Positions 39,495 to 48,898 of a DNA stretch of 55,043 nucleotides are shown piece by piece. The DNA is from Moraxellaceae bacterium REDSEA-S32_B1 (GTDB taxonomy: Bacteria > Pseudomonadota > Gammaproteobacteria > Pseudomonadales > Moraxellaceae), in NCBI GenBank assembly GCA_001626925.1, contig LUOR01000001.1:1-55043 (forward strand). The letters run 5' to 3'. Positions within the stretch are counted from its first letter, which is position 1, and every line of letters starts with the position of its first letter. A program made the translations under genes and the position numbers. The notes below the pieces were generated by a model. That model saw nothing but the letters and a program-made list of their open reading frames with translations, was not told the origin of the DNA and ran no database searches.

Positions 39495-39947
39495 ATGAAA
39501 AAATTAATCCTTGCATTTGCAATCACGAGCCTTGCTTTAACTGCATGTTCAAAGCCTGAAAATAAATCAAATACCGAACAAAGTGCGCAGAATCCCGACC
39601 CCGCACATACCGCTGAAAACGCTCTCGATTGGCATGGCAAATATACAGGGACTTTACCTTGTGCTGACTGTAATGGTATCGAAACGGCAATACAGCTCAA
39701 TGAAAATAAATCCTACGAAATCAACGAAACCTATCTAGGCAAAGGTCAAGGCAAAGGACAGAATTTCGTAGAGAAAGGTTCGTTTAATTTTGATAATAGC
39801 AACTCTTCCATTATCGTTTTAGATCAAAAGGCTGATGGTCGTAAATACTTTGTTGCCGAAAATCAACTCTATGCACTAGATAGCTTTGGTGAGAAAATCA
39901 CAGGTGATTTTGAAGAAATGTATATCTTGAAAAAAGAAGCCTCTTAA
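39495..39947 (+). CDS. NlpE-like copper resistance/envelope lipoprotein (N-terminal domain only)
   Basis: 150 residues from the ATG at 39495. A lipoprotein signal ends at LTAC (lipidated Cys18). The mature domain has YTGTLPCADCNGIETAIQL, where the CxxC and surrounding residues match the NlpE N-terminal domain (lipocalin-like barrel), and a C-terminal EEMYILKK. E. coli NlpE has a second OB-fold domain used in Cpx signalling, which is absent here, so a role in sensing adhesion is doubtful. No CueR-type promoter is visible upstream, although the copper genes are 3 kb away. Confidence 0.85.
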   Translation: MKKLILAFAITSLALTACSKPENKSNTEQSAQNPDPAHTAENALDWHGKYTGTLPCADCNGIETAIQLNENKSYEINETYLGKGQGKGQNFVEKGSFNFDNSNSSIIVLDQKADGRKYFVAENQLYALDSFGEKITGDFEEMYILKKEAS

Positions 39948-40004
39948 AAGCGGTAAGTTTTATATGACAATTATTGCTAAACGAAGAGTTTAAGCTGATT
40001 CGAT

Positions 40005-40031
40005 GCCCACCGATCAAATATGTCGGTGGGC
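40005..40031. terminator. Stem-loop between convergent nlpE-like gene and putA
   Basis: GCCCACCGA (40005-40013) pairs with TCGGTGGGC (40023-40031) around a 9-base loop. It starts 18 bases beyond the putA stop. No T tract follows on either strand, so it is a weak or Rho-assisted terminator, or an mRNA 3'-end hairpin. Confidence 0.45.
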
Positions 40032-40049
40032 TACATTACTTCGATTCTG

Positions 40050-43000
40050 TTAGGCTTTAAGCAAAGTCATCAAACTGGTATTGCCTCCCACCGCAGCAGT
40101 ATTGTTACTTATGGCTCGTTCTATCAACAATCGCTCTAGCGGAATCGGCTCGTCTTGATCCAAATGACTAATGCTAATCACTGCACCTGATCGAGCTGCA
40201 ATAGTCTGCTGAAGCTTGGCAAGATTTTCCACTGAGCCATGATGTAGCACCGCATCAAATTCATCAGTTTCAATCTTTTCAATGATTTGGATTTGACTCA
40301 ATACCTCTTTTGGCAAGCTACTCTGATATTTGCTAAGAAAATCATTGCCTTTCAGCATCAATGCTTTTGCACCAACATAAAATATTGCCAACAATTGTTG
40401 CAACTGACTGCGTGGATGATCTGCAATCGATAACACACCATTTCGAGGCAAAGTCACATATTGATTGCGCTCTCCAGTCGGTCCAGGCAAATCATAAATC
40501 ATGCCATGTCCAATGATTGGCATCTCTTGTATCGCATCAGGCAAATGTTGTTCCGCCCAAGTTTTTAAGCTGTGGTAGGTGGCACTTTCAATCTTGCTTT
40601 GATCCTGTTTCGACTCGGTGGCAAATGGTACTTCAGGCATATTGTCTGCGCTGTGCGCCATCAAGCGGTAAATATAGAGTGGCCCACCTGCTTTTGGCCC
40701 TGTTCCTGACAAACCCTCACCGCCAAAAGGTTGTACACCAACCACCGCACCGACGATATTGCGGTTGATGTATAGGTTGCCAACTTCCGCAGCTTGCTTG
40801 ACATTATTCATGGTTTGATCAATTCGGGTATGTAAGCCCATGGTCAAACCATAACCTTTATGATTAATGCGTTGTAATAAGTCATTTAAGCCATTATTTT
40901 TATAACGAATCATGTGTAACACGGGTCCAAAGATTTCCTTTTCCAAATCATCCAAATTTGGCAACTCAATCAAGGTTGGTGCAACAAAAGTACCGCCATC
41001 CATAACCTGTTGACTAATCTCATCATCACGCATCAGTTGATGCACTGGATAACCTTTGGATTTCATTTTTTCGATATGATCATCAATGACTTGCTTAGCT
41101 TCACGATCAATCACAGGCCCAATATCCGTTTTTAACAAGGCAGGATTACCAACGCTGAGTTGTTGCATTGCGCCTTTGAGCATGGTCATTACCGACTTGA
41201 CGCTATCCTCTTGCACACACAAGATACGCAACGCCGAACAACGTTGCCCCGCACTGTCAAATGCAGAACTGAGGACGTCTATCACGACTTGCTCGGTGAG
41301 TGCGGTGGAATCAACGATCATGGCGTTTTGACCACCAGTTTCGGCGATGACAGGAATCGGACGACCTGCTGGCGATAAGCGTTTCGACACGGTTTTTTGC
41401 AATATTCTCGCCACTTCGGTCGAGCCAGTAAACATGATGCCTTGAATACGATCATCTTGACTGAGTGCTGCACCCACAGTATTCCCCTGACCAGGAAGCA
41501 TTTGTACCACGGCATGCGGAATGCCTGCTTCCCAAAGCAATTGGACTGCTTGCGATGCAATTAATGGGGTTTGCTCGGCAGGTTTGGCGATTACGCAGTT
41601 GCCACAGACCAGTGCTGCAGCGATCTGACCGATAAAAATCGCCAAGGGGAAATTCCAAGGACTGATGCACAGCACCGTACCAAGTGGTTTAATTTGCGCA
41701 TTTGCAGGTAATTGTTCAACTTGGGCCGCATAATAACGTAAGAAATCAACCGCTTCTCGTACTTCAGAAATGGCATTGGCGTAAGTTTTACCACTTTCAC
41801 GACACAGCAAGACCATTAAAGATTGCATGTTTGATTCGAGCAGATCGGCAGCTTTTTTTAAATAATTCGCCCGATCAACTGTTGAGGTATTTGCCCAGTC
41901 ATCTTGTGCGTTAACAGCATTGGCTAAAGCACGTTCCACGTCATCCATATTCGCTTCATTGACATAACCAACCACTTGGCTGGTTAGTGCAGGATTGGTC
42001 ACGGCAATTGCATCATCCTTGGAAAAATGACGCGTTTCCCCGCCAAGTATCGGCGCACTTTGATATTTTCCATCATGAAAAGCCTGTGCCATTTGGTTTA
42101 AATCAAACAAGACTTGATCATCATTTAGATCGAATCCTGTGGAATTTTGACGAAATGGATATAAATCCTGCGGCAATGGAATCGATGGATGTTTTAGACC
42201 CAATTCACCGTTTTTTTGGGCTGAATTTTCTATGGTATGAATCGGTGGTTCAATTAAATCTTCAATTTTCAAGGACTTATCTGCAATCCGATTGACAAAT
42301 GAAGTATTCGCACCATTTTCTAATAATCGACGCACGAGATAGGCAAGTAAAGTTTCATGATTGCCCACTGGTGCGTAGATACGACATGGAATGCCGAGTT
42401 TATTATCTTCTTTTGCACCAACGACTTGCTCGTATAATGGCTCGCCCATGCCGTGTAGACATTGAAATTCGTACTGCCCTGCATAATATTTTTCAGGATC
42501 AGCCAAGTAGTATATCGTTGCTAAAGATTGCGCATTATGTGTGGCAAACTGTGGATAGACCTCATCTGGATATTGTAGTAATTTTTTTGCACAGGCGATA
42601 TAGGATAAGTCAGTATGCACTTTGCGCGTGAACACAGGATAATCAGGCATGCCGTCGATTTGGGCTTTTTTAATTTCACTGTCCCAATATGCGCCTTTGA
42701 CCAATCGAATCGACAGACGTTTGCCACTGCGTTTTGCGAGATCAACCACATAATCAATCGCAATAAAGGCACGCTTTTGATAGGCTTGAATGACAAAACC
42801 AATGCCGTTCCAATCCGCTAATTCAGGCTCGAAACACAATCTTTCTAAAATTTCCAGTGAGATTTCTAGTCGTTCAGACTCTTCTGCATCAATGGTCAAC
42901 CCGATATCATAAGATTTGGCTAGACGTGCTAACTCCAAAACAGTATCGTACAACTCCTCATGTACACGCTCGATTTGTGAACGTTGATAGCGTGGATGCA

Positions 43001-43859
43001 GTGCGGAAAGTTTGATCGAAATCCCTGCACCCTCATACACACCTTGACCTTTGGACGCTTTGCCAATGCCATGGATCGCTTGCACATAATCATCAAAGTA
43101 ACGCTTGGCATCGTGTGCCGTCAGTGCCGCTTCACCGAGCATATCGTATGAATATCGAAAGCCTTTACGCTCCAAGGGCTTCGCTCGACCCAATGCCTCT
43201 TGGATGGTTTCACCTGTGACAAACTGCTCGCCCATCATGTGCATCGCCGCATCGACAGATTTACGGATAATGCCTCGACCACCACGTTCGATCAGTCTGG
43301 TTAAAATACTAGACAAACTGGTTTCCTTGGGGGTTTCCATCAGCTTGCCCGTTAGCATCAAGCCCCAAGCCGCAGCGTTAACAAAGACAATACTGCTATG
43401 TCCGACGTGGTCTTTCCAGTTGCCTTGATTGATCTTGTCACGGATTAATTGATCCCGTGTGTCCGAATCAGGAATCCGCAAGAGTGCCTCCGCCAAACAC
43501 ATCAGCGCGACGCCTTCTTGTGATGACAAAGAAAACTCTTGCAATAGACCTTGTACAATGCCCGCCTTACCAGCCGAGCGTTTGCGCTCACGTAAATGTG
43601 TTGCTAATTTGAATGCTAAATTTTGGATATCTTCATTTAAATTATTTGGTATCGAAGCTTCGCCCATCAACTCACTGACGACTTTAGGCTCCGTCTTGCG
43701 CCAAGCTTGATTGAGAGCATCTGCATAGGGATGATTGTCTTTAAAAACGGTGAGATCTTGAACCTGGTGCTTGTTTTGATAAGCTGACGAGTTATTTTCT
43801 TTAGTGTCATTGCGCTTAAAATCATCGTTTGTTGGTGTTTGCTTAGAAGTGTCCATCAT
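40050..43859 (-). CDS. putA: Bifunctional proline dehydrogenase / L-glutamate-gamma-semialdehyde dehydrogenase
   Basis: About 1269 residues from the ATG at 43859. It oxidises proline to glutamate in two steps with channelling. The FAD-dependent proline dehydrogenase half includes GYxxG-like GFVIQAYQKRAF and RLVKGAYWDSEIKKAQ. The aldehyde dehydrogenase half has the NAD site SPWNFPLAIF, the general base in IAETGGQNAM (about 840) and the catalytic Cys in SAGQRCSALR (about 870). A further C-terminal ALDH-like domain follows. The first 60 residues are polar and show no ribbon-helix-helix fold, so unlike E. coli PutA it probably does not repress its own gene. The start is uncertain: an upstream GTG at 43925 exists. 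Confidence 0.93.
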   Translation of the reverse strand: MMDTSKQTPTNDDFKRNDTKENNSSAYQNKHQVQDLTVFKDNHPYADALNQAWRKTEPKVVSELMGEASIPNNLNEDIQNLAFKLATHLRERKRSAGKAGIVQGLLQEFSLSSQEGVALMCLAEALLRIPDSDTRDQLIRDKINQGNWKDHVGHSSIVFVNAAAWGLMLTGKLMETPKETSLSSILTRLIERGGRGIIRKSVDAAMHMMGEQFVTGETIQEALGRAKPLERKGFRYSYDMLGEAALTAHDAKRYFDDYVQAIHGIGKASKGQGVYEGAGISIKLSALHPRYQRSQIERVHEELYDTVLELARLAKSYDIGLTIDAEESERLEISLEILERLCFEPELADWNGIGFVIQAYQKRAFIAIDYVVDLAKRSGKRLSIRLVKGAYWDSEIKKAQIDGMPDYPVFTRKVHTDLSYIACAKKLLQYPDEVYPQFATHNAQSLATIYYLADPEKYYAGQYEFQCLHGMGEPLYEQVVGAKEDNKLGIPCRIYAPVGNHETLLAYLVRRLLENGANTSFVNRIADKSLKIEDLIEPPIHTIENSAQKNGELGLKHPSIPLPQDLYPFRQNSTGFDLNDDQVLFDLNQMAQAFHDGKYQSAPILGGETRHFSKDDAIAVTNPALTSQVVGYVNEANMDDVERALANAVNAQDDWANTSTVDRANYLKKAADLLESNMQSLMVLLCRESGKTYANAISEVREAVDFLRYYAAQVEQLPANAQIKPLGTVLCISPWNFPLAIFIGQIAAALVCGNCVIAKPAEQTPLIASQAVQLLWEAGIPHAVVQMLPGQGNTVGAALSQDDRIQGIMFTGSTEVARILQKTVSKRLSPAGRPIPVIAETGGQNAMIVDSTALTEQVVIDVLSSAFDSAGQRCSALRILCVQEDSVKSVMTMLKGAMQQLSVGNPALLKTDIGPVIDREAKQVIDDHIEKMKSKGYPVHQLMRDDEISQQVMDGGTFVAPTLIELPNLDDLEKEIFGPVLHMIRYKNNGLNDLLQRINHKGYGLTMGLHTRIDQTMNNVKQAAEVGNLYINRNIVGAVVGVQPFGGEGLSGTGPKAGGPLYIYRLMAHSADNMPEVPFATESKQDQSKIESATYHSLKTWAEQHLPDAIQEMPIIGHGMIYDLPGPTGERNQYVTLPRNGVLSIADHPRSQLQQLLAIFYVGAKALMLKGNDFLSKYQSSLPKEVLSQIQIIEKIETDEFDAVLHHGSVENLAKLQQTIAARSGAVISISHLDQDEPIPLERLLIERAISNNTAAVGGNTSLMTLLKA

Positions 43860-44060
43860 AAATTGCTTCAATTCCAAATCTGTGTCGGTGATAAAAATAC
43901 AATTAATTAACTTAGACTGAATCACTTGGGATGAAATTGCAAATAAACCGCTCTTTCATTCATTAAACTTAATTTATTTCAAAGTAAACCATACATTCCT
44001 TTTACTGACTTTATACATAGAATAAATCTTTTAAGTTTTTCTCTAAACTTTTATCGATGC

Positions 44061-44089
44061 ATAAAAAAACTCGCTCAATTGAGCGAGTT
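44061..44089 (-). terminator. Rho-independent terminator of aceA (probably bidirectional)
   Basis: The perfect inverted repeat AACTCGCTCAA/TTGAGCGAGTT (44068-44089) is flanked by A-rich sequence on the left (T tract on the minus strand) and T-rich sequence on the right. It follows the aceA stop by 40 bases. Confidence 0.88.
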
Positions 44090-44128
44090 CTTTTTAAAAT
44101 CAACTTCGTGATTACTCATGAATGAGTA

Positions 44129-45724
44129 TTAACCACCGAATTGACCCATAGTGTTCGCAGTACCGCCAGCTTTCAGTGCGTTATCACCAGAGAAGATTTC
44201 TTTGTGATCATCACCGATGTCTGAACCAGCCATTGCTTGGTGTTTCACACATGCGATACCACCACGAATTTCTTTACGTTGAACACCAGCAACATAAGCC
44301 AACATGCCTTCGTCACCGAAGTAACCTTTCGCAAGCTCATGCGTAGACAACGCAGCAGTGTGGTAAGTCGGAAGTGTAATCAAGTGATGGAATACACCCG
44401 CTTCACGAGCAGCATCAGCTTGGAATGTACGGATTTTCTCATCAGCATCTTTAGACAATTCAGAGTCGTCGTATTCAGCACTCATCAACTTCGAACGGTC
44501 GTAACCAGATACGTCTTTACCTTCTGAAACCCAACGGTCATAAGTTTGTTGACGGAAGTTCAAAGTCCAGTTGAAAGATGGAGAGTTGTTATAAACAAGT
44601 TTCGCATCTGGAACTTGTGCTTTCACGCCATCAACGAATGCTTTGATTGCAGCAACGTCTGGAGTTGGCGTTTCGATCCAGATCATGTCTGCACCGTTTT
44701 GCAAGCTCGTTACACAGTCAAGTACAACGCGGTCATGTTGCGTGCCTTCACGGAACTGATAAAGACCAGAAGCAAGACGTGTAGGACGGTGAAGTTTACC
44801 ATCACGCTTGATCAAGATTTCGTCTTCTTGAGCGTCAGCGATGTCAATTTCATTGGTATCCAAGTAGCTGATATATTGAGAAGCCAAGTCGCCTTTCTCT
44901 TTAGATACTGGGATTTTTTGCGTCAAGTCAGCGCCTTCAGAGTCAGTACGTGCAACGATAATACCATCGTCAACACCAAGCTCTAAGAATGCATAACGAA
45001 CCGCATTGATTTTCGCCAAGAAATCTTCGTGTGGCACAGTGACTTTACCAGCTTGGTGACCACATTGTTTTGCGTCAGATACTTGGTTTTCGATTTGGAT
45101 TGCAGCAGCACCCGCTTCGATCATTTGCTTAGTCAACAAATAAGTCGCTTCTTCGTTACCGAAACCAGCGTCGATGTCCGCAATGATTGGAACAACGTGA
45201 GTTTCGAAGTTGTCGATTTGCGCTTCAATTTCTTTTGCTTTAGCAGCATCACCCGCTTCTTCAGCTTTTTGCAATGCACGGAACAAATCGTTCAATTCTT
45301 TGGCATCAGCTTGACGCAAGAATGTGTAGATTTCTTCGATCAATTTTGGCACAGAAGTTTTTTCGTGCATAGATTGGTCAGGAAGTGGACCGAATTCTGA
45401 ACGAAGTGCAGCAACCATCCAACCAGAAAGGTAGATATAACGCTTGCTAGTCGTACCGAAGTATTTTTTGTTCGCGATCATTTTTTGTTGCGCGATAAAA
45501 CCGTGCCAGCAACCCAAAGATTGAGTGTACTTGCTGCTATCAGCATCGTATTCAGCCATATCTTTACGCATAATTGCTGCTGTATATTTCGCAATGTCCA
45601 AACCAGTTTTGAAACGGTTTTGAACAGCCATACGAGCTGCATCTTCTGGACGGATAGCACCCCAAGTGCCACCTAGTTTATTTTTAACACCACGTACGTG
45701 CTCTAAAGCTGATTGGTAAGTCAT
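44129..45724 (-). CDS. aceA: Isocitrate lyase
   Basis: 531 residues, the length of the Pseudomonas/Acinetobacter type rather than the 434 of E. coli. It cleaves isocitrate to succinate and glyoxylate, the first step of the glyoxylate shunt. The catalytic loop is SDAKQCGHQAGK (about 214-225), with the metal-binding VPIIADIDAGFGNEEAT and IVARTDSEGADLT also present. KQCGH instead of KKCGH is, as I recall, usual in this subgroup. It is monocistronic, with a 618-base divergent spacer to a LysR gene. Malate synthase is not in the window. Confidence 0.96.
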   Translation of the reverse strand: MTYQSALEHVRGVKNKLGGTWGAIRPEDAARMAVQNRFKTGLDIAKYTAAIMRKDMAEYDADSSKYTQSLGCWHGFIAQQKMIANKKYFGTTSKRYIYLSGWMVAALRSEFGPLPDQSMHEKTSVPKLIEEIYTFLRQADAKELNDLFRALQKAEEAGDAAKAKEIEAQIDNFETHVVPIIADIDAGFGNEEATYLLTKQMIEAGAAAIQIENQVSDAKQCGHQAGKVTVPHEDFLAKINAVRYAFLELGVDDGIIVARTDSEGADLTQKIPVSKEKGDLASQYISYLDTNEIDIADAQEDEILIKRDGKLHRPTRLASGLYQFREGTQHDRVVLDCVTSLQNGADMIWIETPTPDVAAIKAFVDGVKAQVPDAKLVYNNSPSFNWTLNFRQQTYDRWVSEGKDVSGYDRSKLMSAEYDDSELSKDADEKIRTFQADAAREAGVFHHLITLPTYHTAALSTHELAKGYFGDEGMLAYVAGVQRKEIRGGIACVKHQAMAGSDIGDDHKEIFSGDNALKAGGTANTMGQFGG

Positions 45725-46343
45725 GATCTATTCCTGCATTTCATATTAGGAGTATCAATTCAAGTCGTCAGTTGGATACAATCGCATTTAATCACAAGAC
45801 CAAACCGAATGGATAAAACTCGAGCGACTTTATTAATGGCTGACAGCATAGTCTGACTGCCTAGATTAATCCAATATTCTAGGATGATTTTCGGTATTTA
45901 TTTTATAAATGTTATGTAATTATCACAGTGATAATTCACACCCAATTTATATACATCTGTTTTATTTGAATTATTTTTCCAATTTTAAAGGCTGATTTGG
46001 GTCTTAAGATGGATAATCGTCTAAATATTCTTGTTACGACTTATGTCTAAACTGATCAAATTTCATCGGATTTTTTGTACAACCATTTCTTGAGCAAATA
46101 TCATCATATTTTTATGCATAAAATTGCAGAATTTTCAAAAATGAATTGTCTTGCTTAAGCTGGAAAAATTCATTTCTGTTAAAAGGCAACAGACCGAAAG
46201 CGTACAAGTTGCTATACGAGCGAGGATAACGTTGCCCTAGGATTTATAACGCTCTAACTATAATCGCTAAAAGTGACATACAAACATCATATTTTATGGC
46301 ATAATTTCTAAAATTTTCAAAAGTTATTACTGGTATTTATTAA
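45725..46343. other. 619-base intergenic region between divergent aceA and lysR-type gene
   Basis: A long AT-rich spacer that must hold both promoters. It contains copy B of the dispersed repeat (46167-46268), nearer to the LysR gene. The aceA side has several TTAT/ATAA-rich stretches but no promoter I would defend. No open frame with a ribosome site and no tRNA-like structure is seen. Confidence 0.5.
46167..46268 (+). repeat. Dispersed intergenic repeat, copy B
   Basis: Aligns by eye in the same orientation with 519-620 (shared blocks ATTTCTG, AAGGCAAC, GTACAAGT, GCGAGG, TAAC, AGGATTTA). It lies 75 bases before the LysR-type gene. See copy A. Confidence 0.5.
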
Positions 46344-47345
46344 ATGAATCTTGAGCGTGTCGATCTCAATTTACTGATTTACTTAGACGTCTTATTGCGT
46401 GAAAAAAATGTGACACGTGCTGCCGAGCAACTCGGTGTTACCCAACCTGCGATGAGTAATATTCTGCGTCGTTTGCGTACTTTATTCAATGATCCTTTAT
46501 TAATTCGTTCTTCAGAAGGCATGACACCGACTGAACGTGCATTAGAACTACAACCACGTATTCGTGATGCGCTGTCCGATCTGTCGATGATTTTGGAGCC
46601 TCGTACTGAGTTTCGCCCCTATACTTCGAATCGTGTGTTTCGCATCATGACTTCGGACTATGCCGAAGCCACGCTTGTGCCACGCTTAATTAAAGCATTA
46701 CGATCTGAAGCACCGAATGTTGTTTTAGACTTCCTCACGCCAAGTGATGTGTCTTATCGAGATATGGAACAAGGTAAAGTTGATCTTGCCATTAACCGCT
46801 TCAATGAGATTCCGCAAAGTTTCCACCAAGTCTTAGTTTGGCGTGATAGTTTTAGCTGTCTACTGAATGATAAGCACCCTGCCAATACACATCTCAATCT
46901 AAAGACCTATTTGGATGCACAGCATATTTGGGTATCTAAAACAGGTATGGGCGTTGGCTTTGGTGTGAATCCTGAAAAACAAGCTGGACTTGGTTGGATT
47001 GATCAGGCTTTAGAACGAATTGGTCAAAAGCGTAAAATTTCAGTATTTACTCGCCACTATCAAATGCCTGCGCTACTTGCACAGAATGTTGATTTGATTG
47101 CGACTTTGCCGACACGTATTGCTCGCTTACAAGCTAATAATTCTCGATTAATGATTAAAGATCCGCCGTTTTATATTCCTGAGTTTGAGTTGAAAATGGC
47201 ATGGTGTCCATTATTACACCATCATCCTGCGCATCGTTGGTTACGTCAACTGATCCTGTTTGTCGCACGTCAGATGGTTGAAGAAGAACATCGTGAATTT
47301 ATTGCTAATAGCAATACGCCGTCACAACCCTTTTCGAACTACTGA
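46344..47345 (+). CDS. LysR-family transcriptional regulator
   Basis: 333 residues. The N-terminal helix-turn-helix is very clear: LERVDLNLLIYLDVLLREKN, then VTRAAEQLGVTQPAMSNILR and LRTLFNDPLLIRSSEGMTPT. The substrate-binding domain (about 95-310) is of the NahR/NodD/LinR-like subgroup, judged by the FRIMTSDYAEATLVPRL start. The effector cannot be predicted. It is divergent from aceA but 619 bases away, so a role in acetate metabolism is only a possibility. It ends with a strong terminator. Confidence 0.9.
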   Translation: MNLERVDLNLLIYLDVLLREKNVTRAAEQLGVTQPAMSNILRRLRTLFNDPLLIRSSEGMTPTERALELQPRIRDALSDLSMILEPRTEFRPYTSNRVFRIMTSDYAEATLVPRLIKALRSEAPNVVLDFLTPSDVSYRDMEQGKVDLAINRFNEIPQSFHQVLVWRDSFSCLLNDKHPANTHLNLKTYLDAQHIWVSKTGMGVGFGVNPEKQAGLGWIDQALERIGQKRKISVFTRHYQMPALLAQNVDLIATLPTRIARLQANNSRLMIKDPPFYIPEFELKMAWCPLLHHHPAHRWLRQLILFVARQMVEEEHREFIANSNTPSQPFSNY

Positions 47346-47367
47346 TTTTAAAAATAAGGTTAAACTA

Positions 47368-47396
47368 AATCGTCAGTCCATACTGGCGATTTTTTT
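47368..47396 (+). terminator. Rho-independent terminator of the LysR-type gene
   Basis: AATCGTCAGT (47368-47377) pairs with ACTGGCGATT (47382-47391), including one G-T pair, around a CCAT loop, followed by seven T. Confidence 0.9.
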
Positions 47397-47541
47397 GTTT
47401 TTGTAGACACAAATCGATAAATGTTGCTCACATACCGCTTTGATCGTAAATACAGTATAATGCTCGGACTATACTACTGAAAATCAATACGATTCTATTT
47501 AATGATCAAAGCAATTTAACTTTGTTGCGCACAGGTGCCCC

Positions 47542-48861
47542 GTGAGTTTATTTCAAAATGTCGTTGTCATTCTTATGCTCATCACTGCGGCAGGCTTTCT
47601 TTCCCTATCAGAAATTGCCCTTGCTGGTGCACGAAAAATCAAATTGAAACTACTCGCCGAAGCTGGTGAAGAACGTGCTTTAAAAGTTTTAAAATTACAA
47701 GACAACTCAGCTGACTTCTTTGCTGCATCACAGATTGGATTAAATGCCATAGCAATCCTTGGCGGTATCTTGGGTGAGGCGGCATTCCGACCTTATATCA
47801 TAGATTTTGTCACACGATTCTATGATGGCCAAGGCGCAGAAACCATCGGCTTCGTCCTGTCGTTTACCTTTGTCACGTCGTTATTCATTTTATTTGCCGA
47901 TCTAATGCCAAAACGCATGGCGATGATTGCCCCTGAAAAAATCGCCATCAGTGTCATCAACCCAATTACCCTTTTCATTAAAGTGTGCCGTCCATTGGCA
48001 TGGGTAATCAATGCGATTGCCAACTTGCTGTTTCGCTTATTTAAAATTAATACCACGCGTGAAGACAACATTACGTTTGATGATATTTCAGCGGTGATTG
48101 ACTCGGGTGCGCAAGCGGGTGTGCTCTTACAACAAGAGCATCATTTTATTGAAAATGTGTTTGAGCTCGAAGAACGCACTGTCCCATCAAGCATGACCAC
48201 GCGTGAAGATGTGGTATTTTTCACCTTAAAAGAGTCTGAACAAAGCATTCGTCAGAAGATTGCAGAATTTCCATATTCAAAATTCTTGGTCTGTAATGAG
48301 CATATTGATCAAGTGATTGGCTATGTTGACACCAAGGATATTTTGGTCAAAATCATGAATAATCAATCGTTTATTCAGCTCAATGAATCAACCATTCGTA
48401 ATGTCTTGATTATCCCTGACACACTCACCTTATCTGAGCTTTTAGACCGTTTCCGCTCGACTAAAGAGAAATTTGCCGTGGTCATTAATGAGTACGCACG
48501 TGTGGTTGGTGTCATTACATTGTCAGACATTATGATCACGGTGATGGGTGACTGGGTTGCACCACTTGAAGAAGAACAGCAAATCATTAAACGTGATGAA
48601 AACTCATGGCTCATCGACGGCACAACACCGATTGAAGATGTCAAACACGCTTTATCTATCGAGGATTTTCCTGAATGGGACAACTACGAAACCATTGCAG
48701 GTTTTATCATGTATAAGCTTCGCAAAATCCCTCGCCCTGCCGATGCAGTAGAACACGAAGGTTACAAATTCGAAGTCGTGGATATTGATCATTATAAAAT
48801 TGACCAATTATTGGTGACCCGCATGACGGTAGATAAAACTTCGGAACAGAATGCTGAATAA
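47542..48861 (+). CDS. CNNM/CBS/CorC_HlyC-domain membrane protein (hemolysin C-like family)
   Basis: 439 residues. GTG start (47542) with AGGT about 5 bases upstream. An N-terminal CNNM/DUF21 membrane domain (about 1-190) has LSEIALAGARKIKLK, then DNSADFFAASQIGLNAIAIL. A pair of CBS domains (about 205-340) is followed by a C-terminal CorC/HlyC transporter-associated domain (about 350-430). The family is implicated in Mg/Co efflux or tolerance; the name hemolysin is historical. It stands alone between two strand switches. Confidence 0.88.
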   Translation: MSLFQNVVVILMLITAAGFLSLSEIALAGARKIKLKLLAEAGEERALKVLKLQDNSADFFAASQIGLNAIAILGGILGEAAFRPYIIDFVTRFYDGQGAETIGFVLSFTFVTSLFILFADLMPKRMAMIAPEKIAISVINPITLFIKVCRPLAWVINAIANLLFRLFKINTTREDNITFDDISAVIDSGAQAGVLLQQEHHFIENVFELEERTVPSSMTTREDVVFFTLKESEQSIRQKIAEFPYSKFLVCNEHIDQVIGYVDTKDILVKIMNNQSFIQLNESTIRNVLIIPDTLTLSELLDRFRSTKEKFAVVINEYARVVGVITLSDIMITVMGDWVAPLEEEQQIIKRDENSWLIDGTTPIEDVKHALSIEDFPEWDNYETIAGFIMYKLRKIPRPADAVEHEGYKFEVVDIDHYKIDQLLVTRMTVDKTSEQNAE

Positions 48862-48898
48862 AACTGAGATTGGTTTAAAACAACTATTTTCCCTAAAA

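Noticed and set aside
45057..45072. KQCGH instead of KKCGH in isocitrate lyase as a possible active-site defect
   Set aside because: As far as I recall, the long isocitrate lyases of Pseudomonas and Acinetobacter normally carry KQCGH.
44237..45400. Long frames antisense to aceA
   Set aside because: They are complementary shadows of a strongly biased, highly conserved gene, without ribosome sites or recognisable domains.
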